64,000 nucleotides of DNA. Source: Pseudomonas baltica (GTDB taxonomy: Bacteria > Pseudomonadota > Gammaproteobacteria > Pseudomonadales > Pseudomonadaceae). Position 1 is the stretch's first letter. The number at the start of each line of letters is the position of its first letter. The notes under the pieces were generated by a model. That model did not search any database and was not told the origin of the DNA. It saw only the letters and a list, made by a program, of their open reading frames with translations. Positions 36,048 to 44,879 of this stretch are shown here, piece after piece. A program made the translations under genes and the position numbers. The stretch lies in NCBI RefSeq assembly GCF_014235765.1, contig NZ_JACMYH010000002.1:1-64000 (forward strand), in the 5' to 3' direction.

Positions 36048-38536
36048 GCGCCCACTCCTTCGCCCAGGTAGGCCGCGGCCAGATCTTTGTCGTCGCGCAA
36101 TTGCGCGGCGCTGCCGGACTTCACAATGGCTCCGGTTTCCAGCACATACGCGCGGTCAGCCACTTGCAGCGCGAGGTTGGCCATCTGGTCTACCAGCAGA
36201 ATGGTCACACCCTCGTCGCGCAGCGCAGCCAGCGCGTCGTAAAGCTCGCCGATCATGGCAGGTGACAGGCCCAGCGACGGTTCATCGAGCAGAAGGATTT
36301 TCGGCTTTGCCATCAGGCCGCGACCCACCGCGACCATCTGTTGCTCGCCACCGGACAGCAGACCGGCCGGGTTGTCGATGCGATCGCGCAGACGAGGGAA
36401 GCGCTTGAGGATGGCCTCGATTTCAGCGTCGGTATCGAAGGCTTCGCGACGTGAGTAACCACCCAGCAACAAATTGTCGCGCACGCTCAGGTAAGGAAAG
36501 ACCTGACGACCTTCGGGTACCAACGCCAGGCCCTGCGCGGCGATCAGGCTGGCACTGGTCTGTTCGATATTTTCGTTGTCGAGCAGGATGCTGCCACTGC
36601 TGGCGCGATGCAGGCCGGCCAGGCATTGCAGGATGCTCGATTTACCCGCGCCGTTCGCGCCGAGGATGGCCACCAGTTCGCCGGGATTCACCAGCAGATT
36701 GACCTTGTTGACCACGGCGGACGCGCCGTAATCAATGACCAGATCCTTGACGTACAAACGCGCGTCGCGGCTACCCGCCCAGGGTTGCGCGCGCGGGGTG
36801 GCTTGGTAGTCGGTGCCGCCCAGATACGCAGCGATGACTTGCGGGTTCTGGCGGATTTCCGAGGGTGGCCCCGACGCAATCGGCTTGCCCGCGTCGAGCA
36901 CCAGTAAATGCTCGGACACCGACATCACCAGCGCCATGTCGTGCTCGACCAGAATCACCGTGAGGCCAAAATCCGCCAGCTTGCGCAGCAGTACCGCCAG
37001 GTCGTCGGTGTCGCGACGGCTGAGGCCTGCCGCTGGCTCGTCCAGCAACAGCACGGTCGGTGCAGTCGCCAGCGCCCGGGCTATTTCCACCAGGCGGCGG
37101 TCTACGTGGGGCAAATCCTCGGCGGCAATATTCACTTCGCCGCGATAGCCCACCAACGCCAGCAACTCCAGCGCCAGGCTGCGTTGCGCTTCCAGGGCAC
37201 GGCTGAACGGCAGGCCCAGGCGCCCCTTCTGCATCGCCACGAGCAGGTTGTCGAGCACGGACAGTTCGCCGAACAACAAGGTGGTCTGGTACGTACGGGC
37301 AATGCCGGCCCGGGCAGTCTTCCAGGCAGGCAGCCCAGCCAGCGGTTGTTGCAACTCGATCTGGCCGCTGTCCGGTGCGTAGAACCCGCTGATCATGTTC
37401 AGAACCGTGGTTTTGCCTGCGCCGTTGGGGCCGATGATGCTGGTGATACTGCCGGCGGGTGCCTGCAGACTGACGTGTTGCGCAGCCTGTACGCCGCCGA
37501 AGCGGATGCCGATATCGGTAACCCGCAGCCCTGAGGACGGGCCGCGGCTGCGCAGATGAGCAGCGATGCGTGCGTGATCGATGCACGTCGGCGGCAGCAG
37601 GCGAGCGGGTTTGATCACGCGCCGGGCGAGGGCACCGAGCAACCCGTTGGGCGCGATCCACAGTACGATCAGCAGCAGTATGGAGAAGATCAGCAACCGG
37701 TATTCGGCGAAATCCGACAGCAGTTCCGGCACCAGCACGATCAACACGGCACCGATCAGCGGCCCGAACAGCATACCGCTGCCGCCCACGATCACGGCCA
37801 GAACGAACAGGATGGATTGCGAGAAGGGGAAGGACTCCGGGTTGATGAACATCAGCAAGGGCGCGAGCAACCCACCTGCCAGCCCGGTCAAGGCCGCCGA
37901 CAATGCGAATGCCAGGGTTTTACTTATCACCGGGTTGAAGCCCAGCGAGCGCGCGGCGATTTCCGAGGTTTTCACCGCCAGCATGGCCTTGCCCCAGCCG
38001 CTCTGGCTCAGGCGCCGATAGAACAACAGCGCGCCGATCATCAGCGCGGCGGCCAGCAGCGCGAGCAGGATCGCCGGATCGAGGCCGGCGAACTCCGGCA
38101 ACGGGATACCCATCAGGCCATTTGAGCCACCTGTTACATCCCGCCATTCGATCAAGCCGTGGTGCACCACGAACGAGAAGGCGATGGTGATCATCGCCAG
38201 ATACGGGCCGCTGACCCGAAGCGCGGGGATCGCCAATAGCGCGCCGATCAGACCCGCCACGGCACCGGCCATCGGCAGGGCCAGCCACAACGACCATCCC
38301 GCCATGCTCAGCAGGGCCGATACATAAGCGCCAATCGCGTAGAACGCGATATGTCCGAAGGAAATTTGCCCGCTCAGGCCAATCAGGATGTTCAGGCCCA
38401 CACCGACCACTGCCGCCAGCGCACAGAGGGTGAAAACCAACAGCGAGTAGCTGTCGAGGGTGAACGCCAGAACGCCAGACAGCACAGCGAGCAAGGCGAT
38501 GAACGCCGGAGCGACCAGGGTTTTGAGGTTATTCAT
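36044..38536 (-). CDS. Fused LivM-LivG-LivF ABC importer protein
   Basis: One 830-residue protein carries three subunits usually made separately. Residues 1-305 are a LivM-type permease with about eight helices (GLSGQISFGHIAFYAIGAY near 53). Residues 335-575 are a LivG-type ATPase (Walker A GPNGAGKTT 369-377, Walker B LLLDEPAAGL near 497). Residues 590-830 are a LivF-type ATPase (GANGAGKSS 626-634, LSGGEQQ 727-733). No stop or start interrupts the reading frame. The first ATPase has LPHVDRR where LSYGQQR-type signatures are usual. The longer upstream frame to 39250 is only the shadow of livH. It forms a pore with LivH and receives ligand from the binding protein. Confidence 0.92.
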   Translation of the reverse strand: MNNLKTLVAPAFIALLAVLSGVLAFTLDSYSLLVFTLCALAAVVGVGLNILIGLSGQISFGHIAFYAIGAYVSALLSMAGWSLWLALPMAGAVAGLIGALLAIPALRVSGPYLAMITIAFSFVVHHGLIEWRDVTGGSNGLMGIPLPEFAGLDPAILLALLAAALMIGALLFYRRLSQSGWGKAMLAVKTSEIAARSLGFNPVISKTLAFALSAALTGLAGGLLAPLLMFINPESFPFSQSILFVLAVIVGGSGMLFGPLIGAVLIVLVPELLSDFAEYRLLIFSILLLIVLWIAPNGLLGALARRVIKPARLLPPTCIDHARIAAHLRSRGPSSGLRVTDIGIRFGGVQAAQHVSLQAPAGSITSIIGPNGAGKTTVLNMISGFYAPDSGQIELQQPLAGLPAWKTARAGIARTYQTTLLFGELSVLDNLLVAMQKGRLGLPFSRALEAQRSLALELLALVGYRGEVNIAAEDLPHVDRRLVEIARALATAPTVLLLDEPAAGLSRRDTDDLAVLLRKLADFGLTVILVEHDMALVMSVSEHLLVLDAGKPIASGPPSEIRQNPQVIAAYLGGTDYQATPRAQPWAGSRDARLYVKDLVIDYGASAVVNKVNLLVNPGELVAILGANGAGKSSILQCLAGLHRASSGSILLDNENIEQTSASLIAAQGLALVPEGRQVFPYLSVRDNLLLGGYSRREAFDTDAEIEAILKRFPRLRDRIDNPAGLLSGGEQQMVAVGRGLMAKPKILLLDEPSLGLSPAMIGELYDALAALRDEGVTILLVDQMANLALQVADRAYVLETGAIVKSGSAAQLRDDKDLAAAYLGEGVGA

Positions 38537-39402
38537 ACTTTCACCAATGCCCGGCTGCCAAACAGACCGTTTGGACGAATCGCCAGCGCCAGAATGACCA
38601 GCGCGAAGGTAAATATCTGGGTGAATGCAGAGCCGAAGTACAAGGTGATCAATGCTTCGGTCAGGCCGAACAGCAATCCGGCGGCAAAGACCCCGCCGGC
38701 GCTGCCGATGCCGCCGAGAATCGCGACCGCAAAGGCTTTCAGGCCGAACAACATGCCCATTTCCGCGTTGACGCTGAACAGCGGCGCAATCAGCAGGCCC
38801 GCCACCCCCGCGAAGACGGTCGACAACGCAAAGGCGATGGCCACCACACGATTGACGTTGATGCCCATCAACATCGCGGCGCGCGGATTCTGCACGCAGG
38901 CTTCGAGTACCTTGCCCAGCCGGGTGTAGCGCCGCACCAGATGCAGCGCCAAGGCGACGGCTGCGCCCGCCAGCGGAATCAGCAATTGCAGGGCACTGAT
39001 GTGGCTGCCGAACAGCTCGACACTCAGGTTCACCAAGGCGCTTTCGAACTGCCGAGGCTCCTTGCCGAAGGTAAACAGCGCAAGGTTGTCCACCAGAATT
39101 CCGCCCGCGACCGTTGCCATCAGCCAGGCCTGCGAGCCACGGCTGTGGAAAGGTCGCACCAGGTAGCGCTCGATCACCAGGCCATACAGCGCACAGAGGA
39201 TCAGTGTCAGCGGCACGCCCAGCCACAGTGGCCAGCCCCAGTTGATGCAAAACGTGTAGCCGAGCACCGCACCGACCATCATGGCGCTGCCCTGGGCAAA
39301 GTTGACGGTGCGCGATACGACGTAGGTCAGGTGAAAACCTAACGCCAGCAACGCATACATGCTGCCCAGGCCGAGCCCGGTGATAATGGCGGCGGTGAAC
39401 AT
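38533..39402 (-). CDS. LivH-type ABC transporter permease
   Basis: A 289-residue inner-membrane permease of the branched-chain amino acid family, about eight helices. Typical features are the start GLGLGSMYALLALGFHLTY, the AGVAGLL turn and the C-terminal GSRALV. It overlaps the fused gene by 4 bases (ATGA) and starts 3 bases after the binding-protein stop, whose end contains its ribosome site AGGAG. It pairs with the LivM domain of the fused protein. Substrate is not necessarily an amino acid: this family also carries urea, amides and aromatic acids. Confidence 0.92.
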   Translation of the reverse strand: MFTAAIITGLGLGSMYALLALGFHLTYVVSRTVNFAQGSAMMVGAVLGYTFCINWGWPLWLGVPLTLILCALYGLVIERYLVRPFHSRGSQAWLMATVAGGILVDNLALFTFGKEPRQFESALVNLSVELFGSHISALQLLIPLAGAAVALALHLVRRYTRLGKVLEACVQNPRAAMLMGINVNRVVAIAFALSTVFAGVAGLLIAPLFSVNAEMGMLFGLKAFAVAILGGIGSAGGVFAAGLLFGLTEALITLYFGSAFTQIFTFALVILALAIRPNGLFGSRALVKV

Positions 39403-39405
39403 CGC

Positions 39406-40599
39406 TTACTCCTGCGGCTTGAGCGGTACGATCTGGTCGTTGACGAAGTGGCTGAAGATATAGTCGTCAGGCCCCAAGGCGTCATGCTTGGATGGGCTGA
39501 ACGGCTGCTTGTAGTGCTTGATCAAGCCGTCATAGTCGGTGATGGCGTAGAAACCATCGCGCACGGCCGGGCCGTCCGTTTTGCCGACCTTTTCGATGGC
39601 TTGAGCGGCGAGATGCAGCGCGTCGTACGCATTGGCAATGCCGACTGCCGGGGTCACGTCGGCCACGGTCTTGATCTGCGGGTAGGCTGTTTTCAATGCG
39701 GCCAGCAATGCATCGCCCTTGGCGCCGTTGTGTTCGGTGAACACGTAGGTCTGGATGAAATGCACCTTGGACGCATTCGGGCCTGCCAGTTCGCCGAAGC
39801 GACCACCGGCCGGCCCCCAGTGGGAAACCACCGGGACGTCCCAGCCCATGCGGTCCAGAGACTTCACGACCTGCGCCGATGGACCCACATTGCCAACCAT
39901 CAGCAAAGTGTCCGCACCGGCGTTTTTCAGGCGCGTCAGTTGTGGCACTACATCCAGATCGCTGTCCTGGATGCGCTCGACACCGGCATTGGCCAGGCTG
40001 CGTTTTTCCAGGGCACGTTTGAAACCTGCCTCGTTGGATTCGCCCCATGGGTTATTGATAAGGATCATGCCCGGCTTTTTCATGCCGTTGGCGACGCCGT
40101 ATTGCACCAGCGCCTCGTCCACCAGCTCGTCAACGGCAGAGACGCGGAACACATAGTTATCTGCCGCGCCGTTCTCGGTGATCTTCGTACCTGCTGCCCA
40201 GATGCCCATGAACGGTACTTTCAGCTGATTGGCCAGCGGTACGATTGCCAGAGAAACCGGCGTGTCCAAGCCGCCGAACAGCACGGTGACTTTTTCGCGT
40301 TGGACCAGTTCGCGGGCGGCGAGCATACCTTTGGACGGGTTGCTTTCGTCGTCACGGCGCACCAACTCCAACTGACGGCCAAGTACTCCGCCGCGGGCGT
40401 TGACCTCATTGATGGCCATGCTCAGGCCGCGGGTCAGGGCTTCGCCCGACTTGGCCGACTGACCCGAGAGGGCGGCTACCAGACCGACTTTGATCGGCGG
40501 TTCGGCCGCGTGCGCGCCCAGAACCATTGCCAGGTTGAGAGTGGCTGCCGCAGCCACGGGGAACAGCAGACGTTGCAGGTTTGGAAGCCAGGTGGCCAT
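39406..40599 (-). CDS. Periplasmic substrate-binding protein (LivJ-like)
   Basis: A 397-residue type I periplasmic binding protein with a signal peptide ending AHAAE (about residue 31). The mature part opens IKVGLVAALSGQSAKSGEA, followed by the typical NEVNARGGVLGRQLELV and VTVLFGGLD segments. It should deliver the transported compound to the LivH/LivMGF complex. It is the first gene of a four-gene operon on this strand, with the paired operator 15-46 bases upstream of its start. Confidence 0.93.
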   Translation of the reverse strand: MATWLPNLQRLLFPVAAAATLNLAMVLGAHAAEPPIKVGLVAALSGQSAKSGEALTRGLSMAINEVNARGGVLGRQLELVRRDDESNPSKGMLAARELVQREKVTVLFGGLDTPVSLAIVPLANQLKVPFMGIWAAGTKITENGAADNYVFRVSAVDELVDEALVQYGVANGMKKPGMILINNPWGESNEAGFKRALEKRSLANAGVERIQDSDLDVVPQLTRLKNAGADTLLMVGNVGPSAQVVKSLDRMGWDVPVVSHWGPAGGRFGELAGPNASKVHFIQTYVFTEHNGAKGDALLAALKTAYPQIKTVADVTPAVGIANAYDALHLAAQAIEKVGKTDGPAVRDGFYAITDYDGLIKHYKQPFSPSKHDALGPDDYIFSHFVNDQIVPLKPQE

Positions 40600-40613
40600 G
40601 GTTTACTCTCCTG

Positions 40614-40645
40614 ATTGCTAGCATTTGCATATTTATTGCTAGCAA
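40614..40645 (-). promoter_or_regulatory. Paired palindromic operator upstream of the ABC operon
   Basis: TTGCTAGCAT (from 40615) and the perfect palindrome TTGCTAGCAA (40636-40645) are spaced 21 bases apart, two DNA turns. They lie between the binding-protein gene and the divergent SnoaL-like gene. A related pair sits at 32411-32442. Confidence 0.6.
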
Positions 40646-40784
40646 GTAGGGTGCCAGTCGTTACATCCTTGAAAACGGCTTAACCAGCCATCCGAGCGCC
40701 TGTTTACGCGCCAAAATAAAGCGTTCCGCACCAGGCAGAGGCATCCTTGGTTGCCGGGTTTCCCTTGATTCAGGAGTTATGGCA

Positions 40785-41183
40785 ATGATCGATATGAACG
40801 AAGACGTACAGATTGTTAGCAGTTTCCTCGAGGCTTCGATGGCGCCGGATCCGGTCCGCGCTGCGACGTTCATGAGTGAGGATGTGCAGATCACCTTTAC
40901 CGGCGGGCGGGTGATGCCCGATCCCCAGGCAATCACTGCGTTCAACGGTTCACGTTACGCTTGGGTCAAAAAGGCCTTGGGTAACTTCGACTGGATGGAT
41001 CGTGGCGATCACACCGTGGTGTATTCGAACGGCACGCTGTTCGGCGAATGGGTTGATGGCCGCAGTTTCTCGGGTAATCGTTATCTGGATCGGTTCGAGG
41101 TACGCAATGGCAAGATAGTGCGCATGGACGTCTGGAATGACAGTGCCGAATGGCTGCTGGCGCCAGAGATTGCCAAGGCCTGA
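40785..41183 (+). CDS. SnoaL-like/NTF2-fold protein
   Basis: A 132-residue small protein with the SnoaL-like pattern: a helical start (VQIVSSFLEASM), then FMSEDVQITFTGGRVM and a strand-rich half ending ILAMDV-like (here KIVRMDVWNDSAEWL). Such proteins are small isomerases, hydrolases or binding proteins. I choose the ATG at 40785, 7 bases after AGGAGT; the one at 40779 is too close. It is divergent from the transporter operon and shares its control region, so it probably acts on the same compound. Confidence 0.75.
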   Translation: MIDMNEDVQIVSSFLEASMAPDPVRAATFMSEDVQITFTGGRVMPDPQAITAFNGSRYAWVKKALGNFDWMDRGDHTVVYSNGTLFGEWVDGRSFSGNRYLDRFEVRNGKIVRMDVWNDSAEWLLAPEIAKA

Positions 41184-41404
41184 AAAGCGGTCTGGCGAAA
41201 TTTTTTTCCATGGGTCCAGCAGCCCCTACCTGCGTCCAGGGTGAGCCGGTTACCGGCTCGCTACTCAGGCTCTTCGGCATACATACGCCGCATTGAAGAA
41301 ACCCTGTAGGACAAATCTGAAAATCCCCTCTTCGCCTATCGTCCCACCCCACCCCCTGCCAACCTTCGGCTTTCCCTTACCAAACGCTTGAGCCGGAGAG
41401 CTGC

Positions 41405-42223
41405 ATGGACGTCGCCTTGTGCACCATCAACAACACCGTTTACGACATCGCCGGATTCGAGGCGCTGAGCCCCAATTGCGTGGCTGTCATGCGGCGCAAT
41501 CTATTGTGCCCGCGTTGCCTGGGGCCGGGGTTCTATCGCAAGGCGGCGCGCAGTGGCCAGGCCTCGTGTTTCGGCGCGCGGCCGCATGCCGACTTCTGCG
41601 ACATGGGCGGCCCGCAAAGTGAGTCGTATCGGGGTGATACGCTGGAGCAGGATGATGTGGTCAATCGTGGCGAGCGCATCGAGGTGGACTTTGCCTTCGG
41701 TGCGCCGCTGCGTCACTACGGGGTAGAGGAGGGTGCCGAGCCGGTCTACGGGGTGGGCCGGCACAGTGGCGGGCATGCCGCCCAGGGGGCGCAGACGCGT
41801 CAGCGTCGGTTGAGCACGCTGTTGAAGAACTTGATCCTGAGTGAGGACTTCCGTCGCTCCGAGCAGTTGATTTCGGTGGAAAGCGGGCTGTTCAAGGTGC
41901 GCGATTTCTTCGTGCCGTTCGCCCGCGCCGAGTTCGATGAGCTGGAGCGCATGCGCGGTTACTGGGGCTTGGTGTCCGATGCGGCGCAGTCGGGCGATCA
42001 GCCGCCGAGCCTGTGGCTCAACACCGGCGGGCGGCAGGACTTGAGCGTGGTGGTCGACGGTTCGCTGGTCGATGATTTCACCCAGCGTTTCCCCATCCAT
42101 GAGCTGGAAGACCTGGCCGGCGCCTACGTGCTGGTGTTTGGTTGCATGCGTGTGTCGAAGAATGCCAAGAAGTACATCGCGGTGAATGATATCTCGCGTA
42201 TAACGCTCAACAAGACGCTTTGA
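41405..42223 (+). CDS. Conserved protein of unknown function with Cys-rich N-terminus
   Basis: A 272-residue cytoplasmic protein I do not recognise. Near residue 40 it has CPRC followed by Cys and His residues (SGQASCFG, HADFC), which could form a treble-clef or zinc ribbon. The C-terminal 90 residues (SLWLNTGGRQDLSV to AVNDISRITL) have the strand pattern of an OB-like nucleic-acid-binding fold. A GGAG site precedes the ATG. Its neighbours on either side are unrelated, so context gives no function. Confidence 0.7.
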   Translation: MDVALCTINNTVYDIAGFEALSPNCVAVMRRNLLCPRCLGPGFYRKAARSGQASCFGARPHADFCDMGGPQSESYRGDTLEQDDVVNRGERIEVDFAFGAPLRHYGVEEGAEPVYGVGRHSGGHAAQGAQTRQRRLSTLLKNLILSEDFRRSEQLISVESGLFKVRDFFVPFARAEFDELERMRGYWGLVSDAAQSGDQPPSLWLNTGGRQDLSVVVDGSLVDDFTQRFPIHELEDLAGAYVLVFGCMRVSKNAKKYIAVNDISRITLNKTL

Positions 42224-42279
42224 CGTTGCGCCGGGCTTTCATGCCTGGCGCCGCCTGTTCGATTTTGAAGGAGTGATGC

Positions 42280-42888
42280 ATGTTGTTGGAATACGGTGCT
42301 ATCACCGTGATGTTTCCAATTGCGCTGGTGATTGCCGGTTGGTTATGGTTGGCCGGTTCACGCGCGGCTTGTACGGTGTGGTTGCTGACGGTGCTGTGCG
42401 CCTATGGCCTGGTGGGTGCCAGCAAGATCCTGTTCAAGGGCTGGGGCATCGGCCTGCCGTCGTTGAACATTGCCGTGTTCAGCGGTCATGCGATGAATGC
42501 CTGCCTGATGGTGCCGGTGCTGGCGAGCGTTCTGGCGCGGCAGGTTCACCCGTACCTGCGCTGGCCGGCGGCCTTGGCGGGTATCGGCTTCGGGGTATGG
42601 TTCGCCGCGACGCTGGTGGGCAATGTGATCCACCCGATGGCGGAGGCCATCATGGGTGCGCTGATTGGCGGTAGCGCCGCCTTTGGATTCTTGCTGGCGC
42701 TGGAGCGTTGGAACCTGCAGCGCCTGGGGCCGGCTACGTTGCTGCCTGGCCTGATGCTGATCACGCTCGCCGGGGCTGCGCCAAAATTCACTGCCGAGCA
42801 CTGGCTCGATCAAGTGGCCACATCGCTGTCCGGGGCGACAAAGCCCTTTCGCCATGCAGACCTGAAGCGCGAATCGTCGACGCTGTGA
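42280..42888 (+). CDS. Degenerate PAP2-like membrane protein
   Basis: A 202-residue inner-membrane protein with about five helices in the PAP2 (lipid phosphatase) arrangement. The central SGH motif is present in FSGHAM (about residue 69), and a downstream His in NVIHPMAEAIMG aligns with the phosphatase SRxxxxxHxxxD motif. The Ser-Arg pair is missing and the Asp is replaced by Glu, and the first Lys/Arg-Pro motif is also altered (KILFKGW), so catalysis is doubtful. AAGGAG lies before the ATG. Confidence 0.72.
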   Translation: MLLEYGAITVMFPIALVIAGWLWLAGSRAACTVWLLTVLCAYGLVGASKILFKGWGIGLPSLNIAVFSGHAMNACLMVPVLASVLARQVHPYLRWPAALAGIGFGVWFAATLVGNVIHPMAEAIMGALIGGSAAFGFLLALERWNLQRLGPATLLPGLMLITLAGAAPKFTAEHWLDQVATSLSGATKPFRHADLKRESSTL

Positions 42889-42946
42889 AGCGTGCAGGAT
42901 CGGTGCGGCGGGAGGCGGCGCGCATGCGCCGCTGCGATGGGTAGGG

Positions 42947-43171
42947 TCAGCCCAGATGCTGGACGATCTTGTCCTTGATCAGCAGGCGTTTTTCCTTGAG
43001 CTTCTTGACCTCGTCGTCCGGCGCGGCGCGGTCTTCGGCCTTGACCACGTCGGCATCGCTGACATGGTACTGGGTCAGTAGCTGGCTAAGCCGATCGTCG
43101 CTCTTGGCGCGGGTTTCGACTTCTTCCTTGCTCTGTTTCAGATCAGCGAACAGGTTGTGTTTTACCGGCAT
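42947..43171 (-). CDS. YdcH family (DUF465) protein
   Basis: A 74-residue charged, alpha-helical protein, convergent with the PAP2-like gene. It has the family ending DDEVKKLKEKRLLIKDKI that forms a helical hairpin. Function is unknown in all bacteria studied, to my knowledge. Length and sequence match the family well. Confidence 0.85.
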   Translation of the reverse strand: MPVKHNLFADLKQSKEEVETRAKSDDRLSQLLTQYHVSDADVVKAEDRAAPDDEVKKLKEKRLLIKDKIVQHLG

Positions 43172-43343
43172 CTCGACACCTCTGGGTGGGGTGGACAGAA
43201 TGGTGGGCCATGGAAAATGACCCGATGCCTAGGTTCGACCCCCCGTTGGGGGCAGATCGTTCAATGCATGTGCCCGCAACGGGCGCTCGCCGGATTAACG
43301 ACCGCAGGCACGCATGGATGTCCCCGTGGAAGCAGGGCCGATA

Positions 43344-43356
43344 TATACTGCGCGCC
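43344..43356 (+). promoter_or_regulatory. Probable -10 and GC-rich discriminator of rnd
   Basis: TATACTGCGCGCC, a good -10 box followed by a GC-only discriminator, lies 21 bases before the rnd start codon. The identical 13-mer occurs upstream of tcdA at 48725. No clear -35 box is visible. Confidence 0.55.
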
Positions 43357-43376
43357 ATTATTCGTGGGAGAGCCTT

Positions 43377-44510
43377 GTGGCCATCGATATTCACTGGATT
43401 CGCGACGATGCCAGCCTGGCTGAGCATTGCGCCCACTGGCAGAGCTTGCCGTACGTTGCCCTCGACACCGAATTCATGCGGGTCGACACCTTCTACCCCA
43501 TCGCAGGGCTGTTGCAGATCGGCGATGGCGCCAGCGCCTTCCTCATCGATCCGTTGTCGATTACCCAGTGGCAGCCACTGACCCAACTGCTGGAAAATCC
43601 TGCAGTCATCAAGGTGCTGCACGCCTGCAGCGAAGACCTGGAAGTGCTGTTGCGCCTGACCGGCAGCCTGCCGGCGCCGTTGTTCGACACGCAGCTGGCC
43701 GCCGCCTACCTCAACCTGGGGTTCTCCATGGGCTACTCGCGCCTGGTCCAGGAAGTGCTGGGCATCGAGTTGCCCAAGGGCGAGACGCGTTCGGATTGGC
43801 TGCAGCGGCCGTTGTCCGACACCCAGGTCAGCTACGCTGCCGAGGATGCCGTGCACCTGGCCGAAGTGTTCGAGAAGCTGCGCCCGCAGCTGTCCGACGA
43901 CAAGTACGCCTGGGTCCTCGAAGACGGCGCCGAATTGGTGGCACAGCTGCGCCGCGAAGTGAACCCCGACGAGCTGTACCGTGACGCCAAGCTGGCCTGG
44001 AAACTGTCACGCGCGCAACTGGCGGTACTGCGCGAACTGTGCGCGTGGCGCGAACGGGAAGCCCGTGCGCGCGATCTGCCGCGCAACCGCATCGTGCGCG
44101 AGCAGTCGCTGTGGCCGCTGGCCAAGCTGCAACCGGATAACCTGCAGACGCTGGCCAAGATCGAAGACATGCATCCGCGCACCGTCCGCCAGGATGGCGA
44201 GCAGATCCTGGCGTTGATCAAGGCTGCGGCCAGCGTTGCGCCCGAGCAGTGGCCTGCGGTGCTGCCCGAGCCGCTGCCGATCGAAGCGTCGGCCGTGCTC
44301 AAGCAGTTGCGTGCGATTGGCCAGCGTGAAGCCGAGCGTCTGAACATGGCGCCCGAGCTGATGCTGCGCAAGAAGACCCTCGAGGCGTTGCTCAAGACAG
44401 GCTACCCCGACGGCCCCTATCAATTGCCCGATTCGCTGCGTGGATGGCGACGCGAGCGCATGGGGCAGGCCCTGCTCGATAGCCTGGCCACCGCTGGAGA
44501 CCAGCCATGA
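43377..44510 (+). CDS. rnd: Ribonuclease D
   Basis: A 377-residue 3'-5' exoribonuclease that trims tRNA and other stable RNAs. The DEDD exonuclease domain has VALDTEFMR (Asp, Glu), [11 protein letters not shown] and the final YAAEDAVH; two HRDC domains follow (about 210-290 and 300-370). I chose the GTG at 43377 with GGGAG just upstream, which gives the family's length; the longer ATG at 43314 overlaps the promoter. Its stop overlaps ycgL by 4 bases. Confidence 0.94.
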   Translation: MAIDIHWIRDDASLAEHCAHWQSLPYVALDTEFMRVDTFYPIAGLLQIGDGASAFLIDPLSITQWQPLTQLLENPAVIKVLHACSEDLEVLLRLTGSLPAPLFDTQLAAAYLNLGFSMGYSRLVQEVLGIELPKGETRSDWLQRPLSDTQVSYAAEDAVHLAEVFEKLRPQLSDDKYAWVLEDGAELVAQLRREVNPDELYRDAKLAWKLSRAQLAVLRELCAWREREARARDLPRNRIVREQSLWPLAKLQPDNLQTLAKIEDMHPRTVRQDGEQILALIKAAASVAPEQWPAVLPEPLPIEASAVLKQLRAIGQREAERLNMAPELMLRKKTLEALLKTGYPDGPYQLPDSLRGWRRERMGQALLDSLATAGDQP

Positions 44511-44800
44511 AACGTATCTGTTCGATCTACCGTAGCCCGTGCAAGAACGGAATGTACCTCTATGTGCTCAAGAGCGATGCGCTCGAGCGCGTTCCCGAAG
44601 GCCTGTTGAGCGTGTTCGGCAAACCGGTGCACGCCTTCGATCTAGTGCTCAGCCCGGAACGTGCCCTGGCGCGCGAAGACATCAACCTGGTGCTCGAGCA
44701 CTTGGAAACACAGGGTTACCACCTGCAGATGCCGCCTGCCGAAGACGAGTACATCGAGCATCTTCCCGAAGAGCTGCTGCGCCGCAACGACCCTATCTGA
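44507..44800 (+). CDS. YcgL domain protein
   Basis: A 97-residue protein of the YcgL (DUF709) family, overlapping rnd as ATGA, so it is translated with it. Features are [16 protein letters not shown] and [14 protein letters not shown] ending (here [10 protein letters not shown]). The fold is known but the function is not. The rnd-ycgL pairing is conserved in gamma-proteobacteria. Confidence 0.9.
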   Translation: MKRICSIYRSPCKNGMYLYVLKSDALERVPEGLLSVFGKPVHAFDLVLSPERALAREDINLVLEHLETQGYHLQMPPAEDEYIEHLPEELLRRNDPI

Positions 44801-44879
44801 CTTTCCTTATCTGACCAACCCTGCCTGCTGCCGCCCTGCCGATACGGGGTCGCGCAGCTGTCTTGACCAAGGCCTCGCA

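Noticed and set aside
36044..39250. A 1068-residue open frame extending the fused transporter upstream
   Set aside because: The first 238 residues are Arg/Gly/Ala-rich shadow of livH in another frame. Real sequence begins at MNNLKT (38536), which overlaps the livH stop as ATGA.
41243..41259. GAGCCGG/CCGGCTC hairpin after the SnoaL-like gene as a terminator
   Set aside because: The stem is good but no T run follows on either strand, so termination is not supported.
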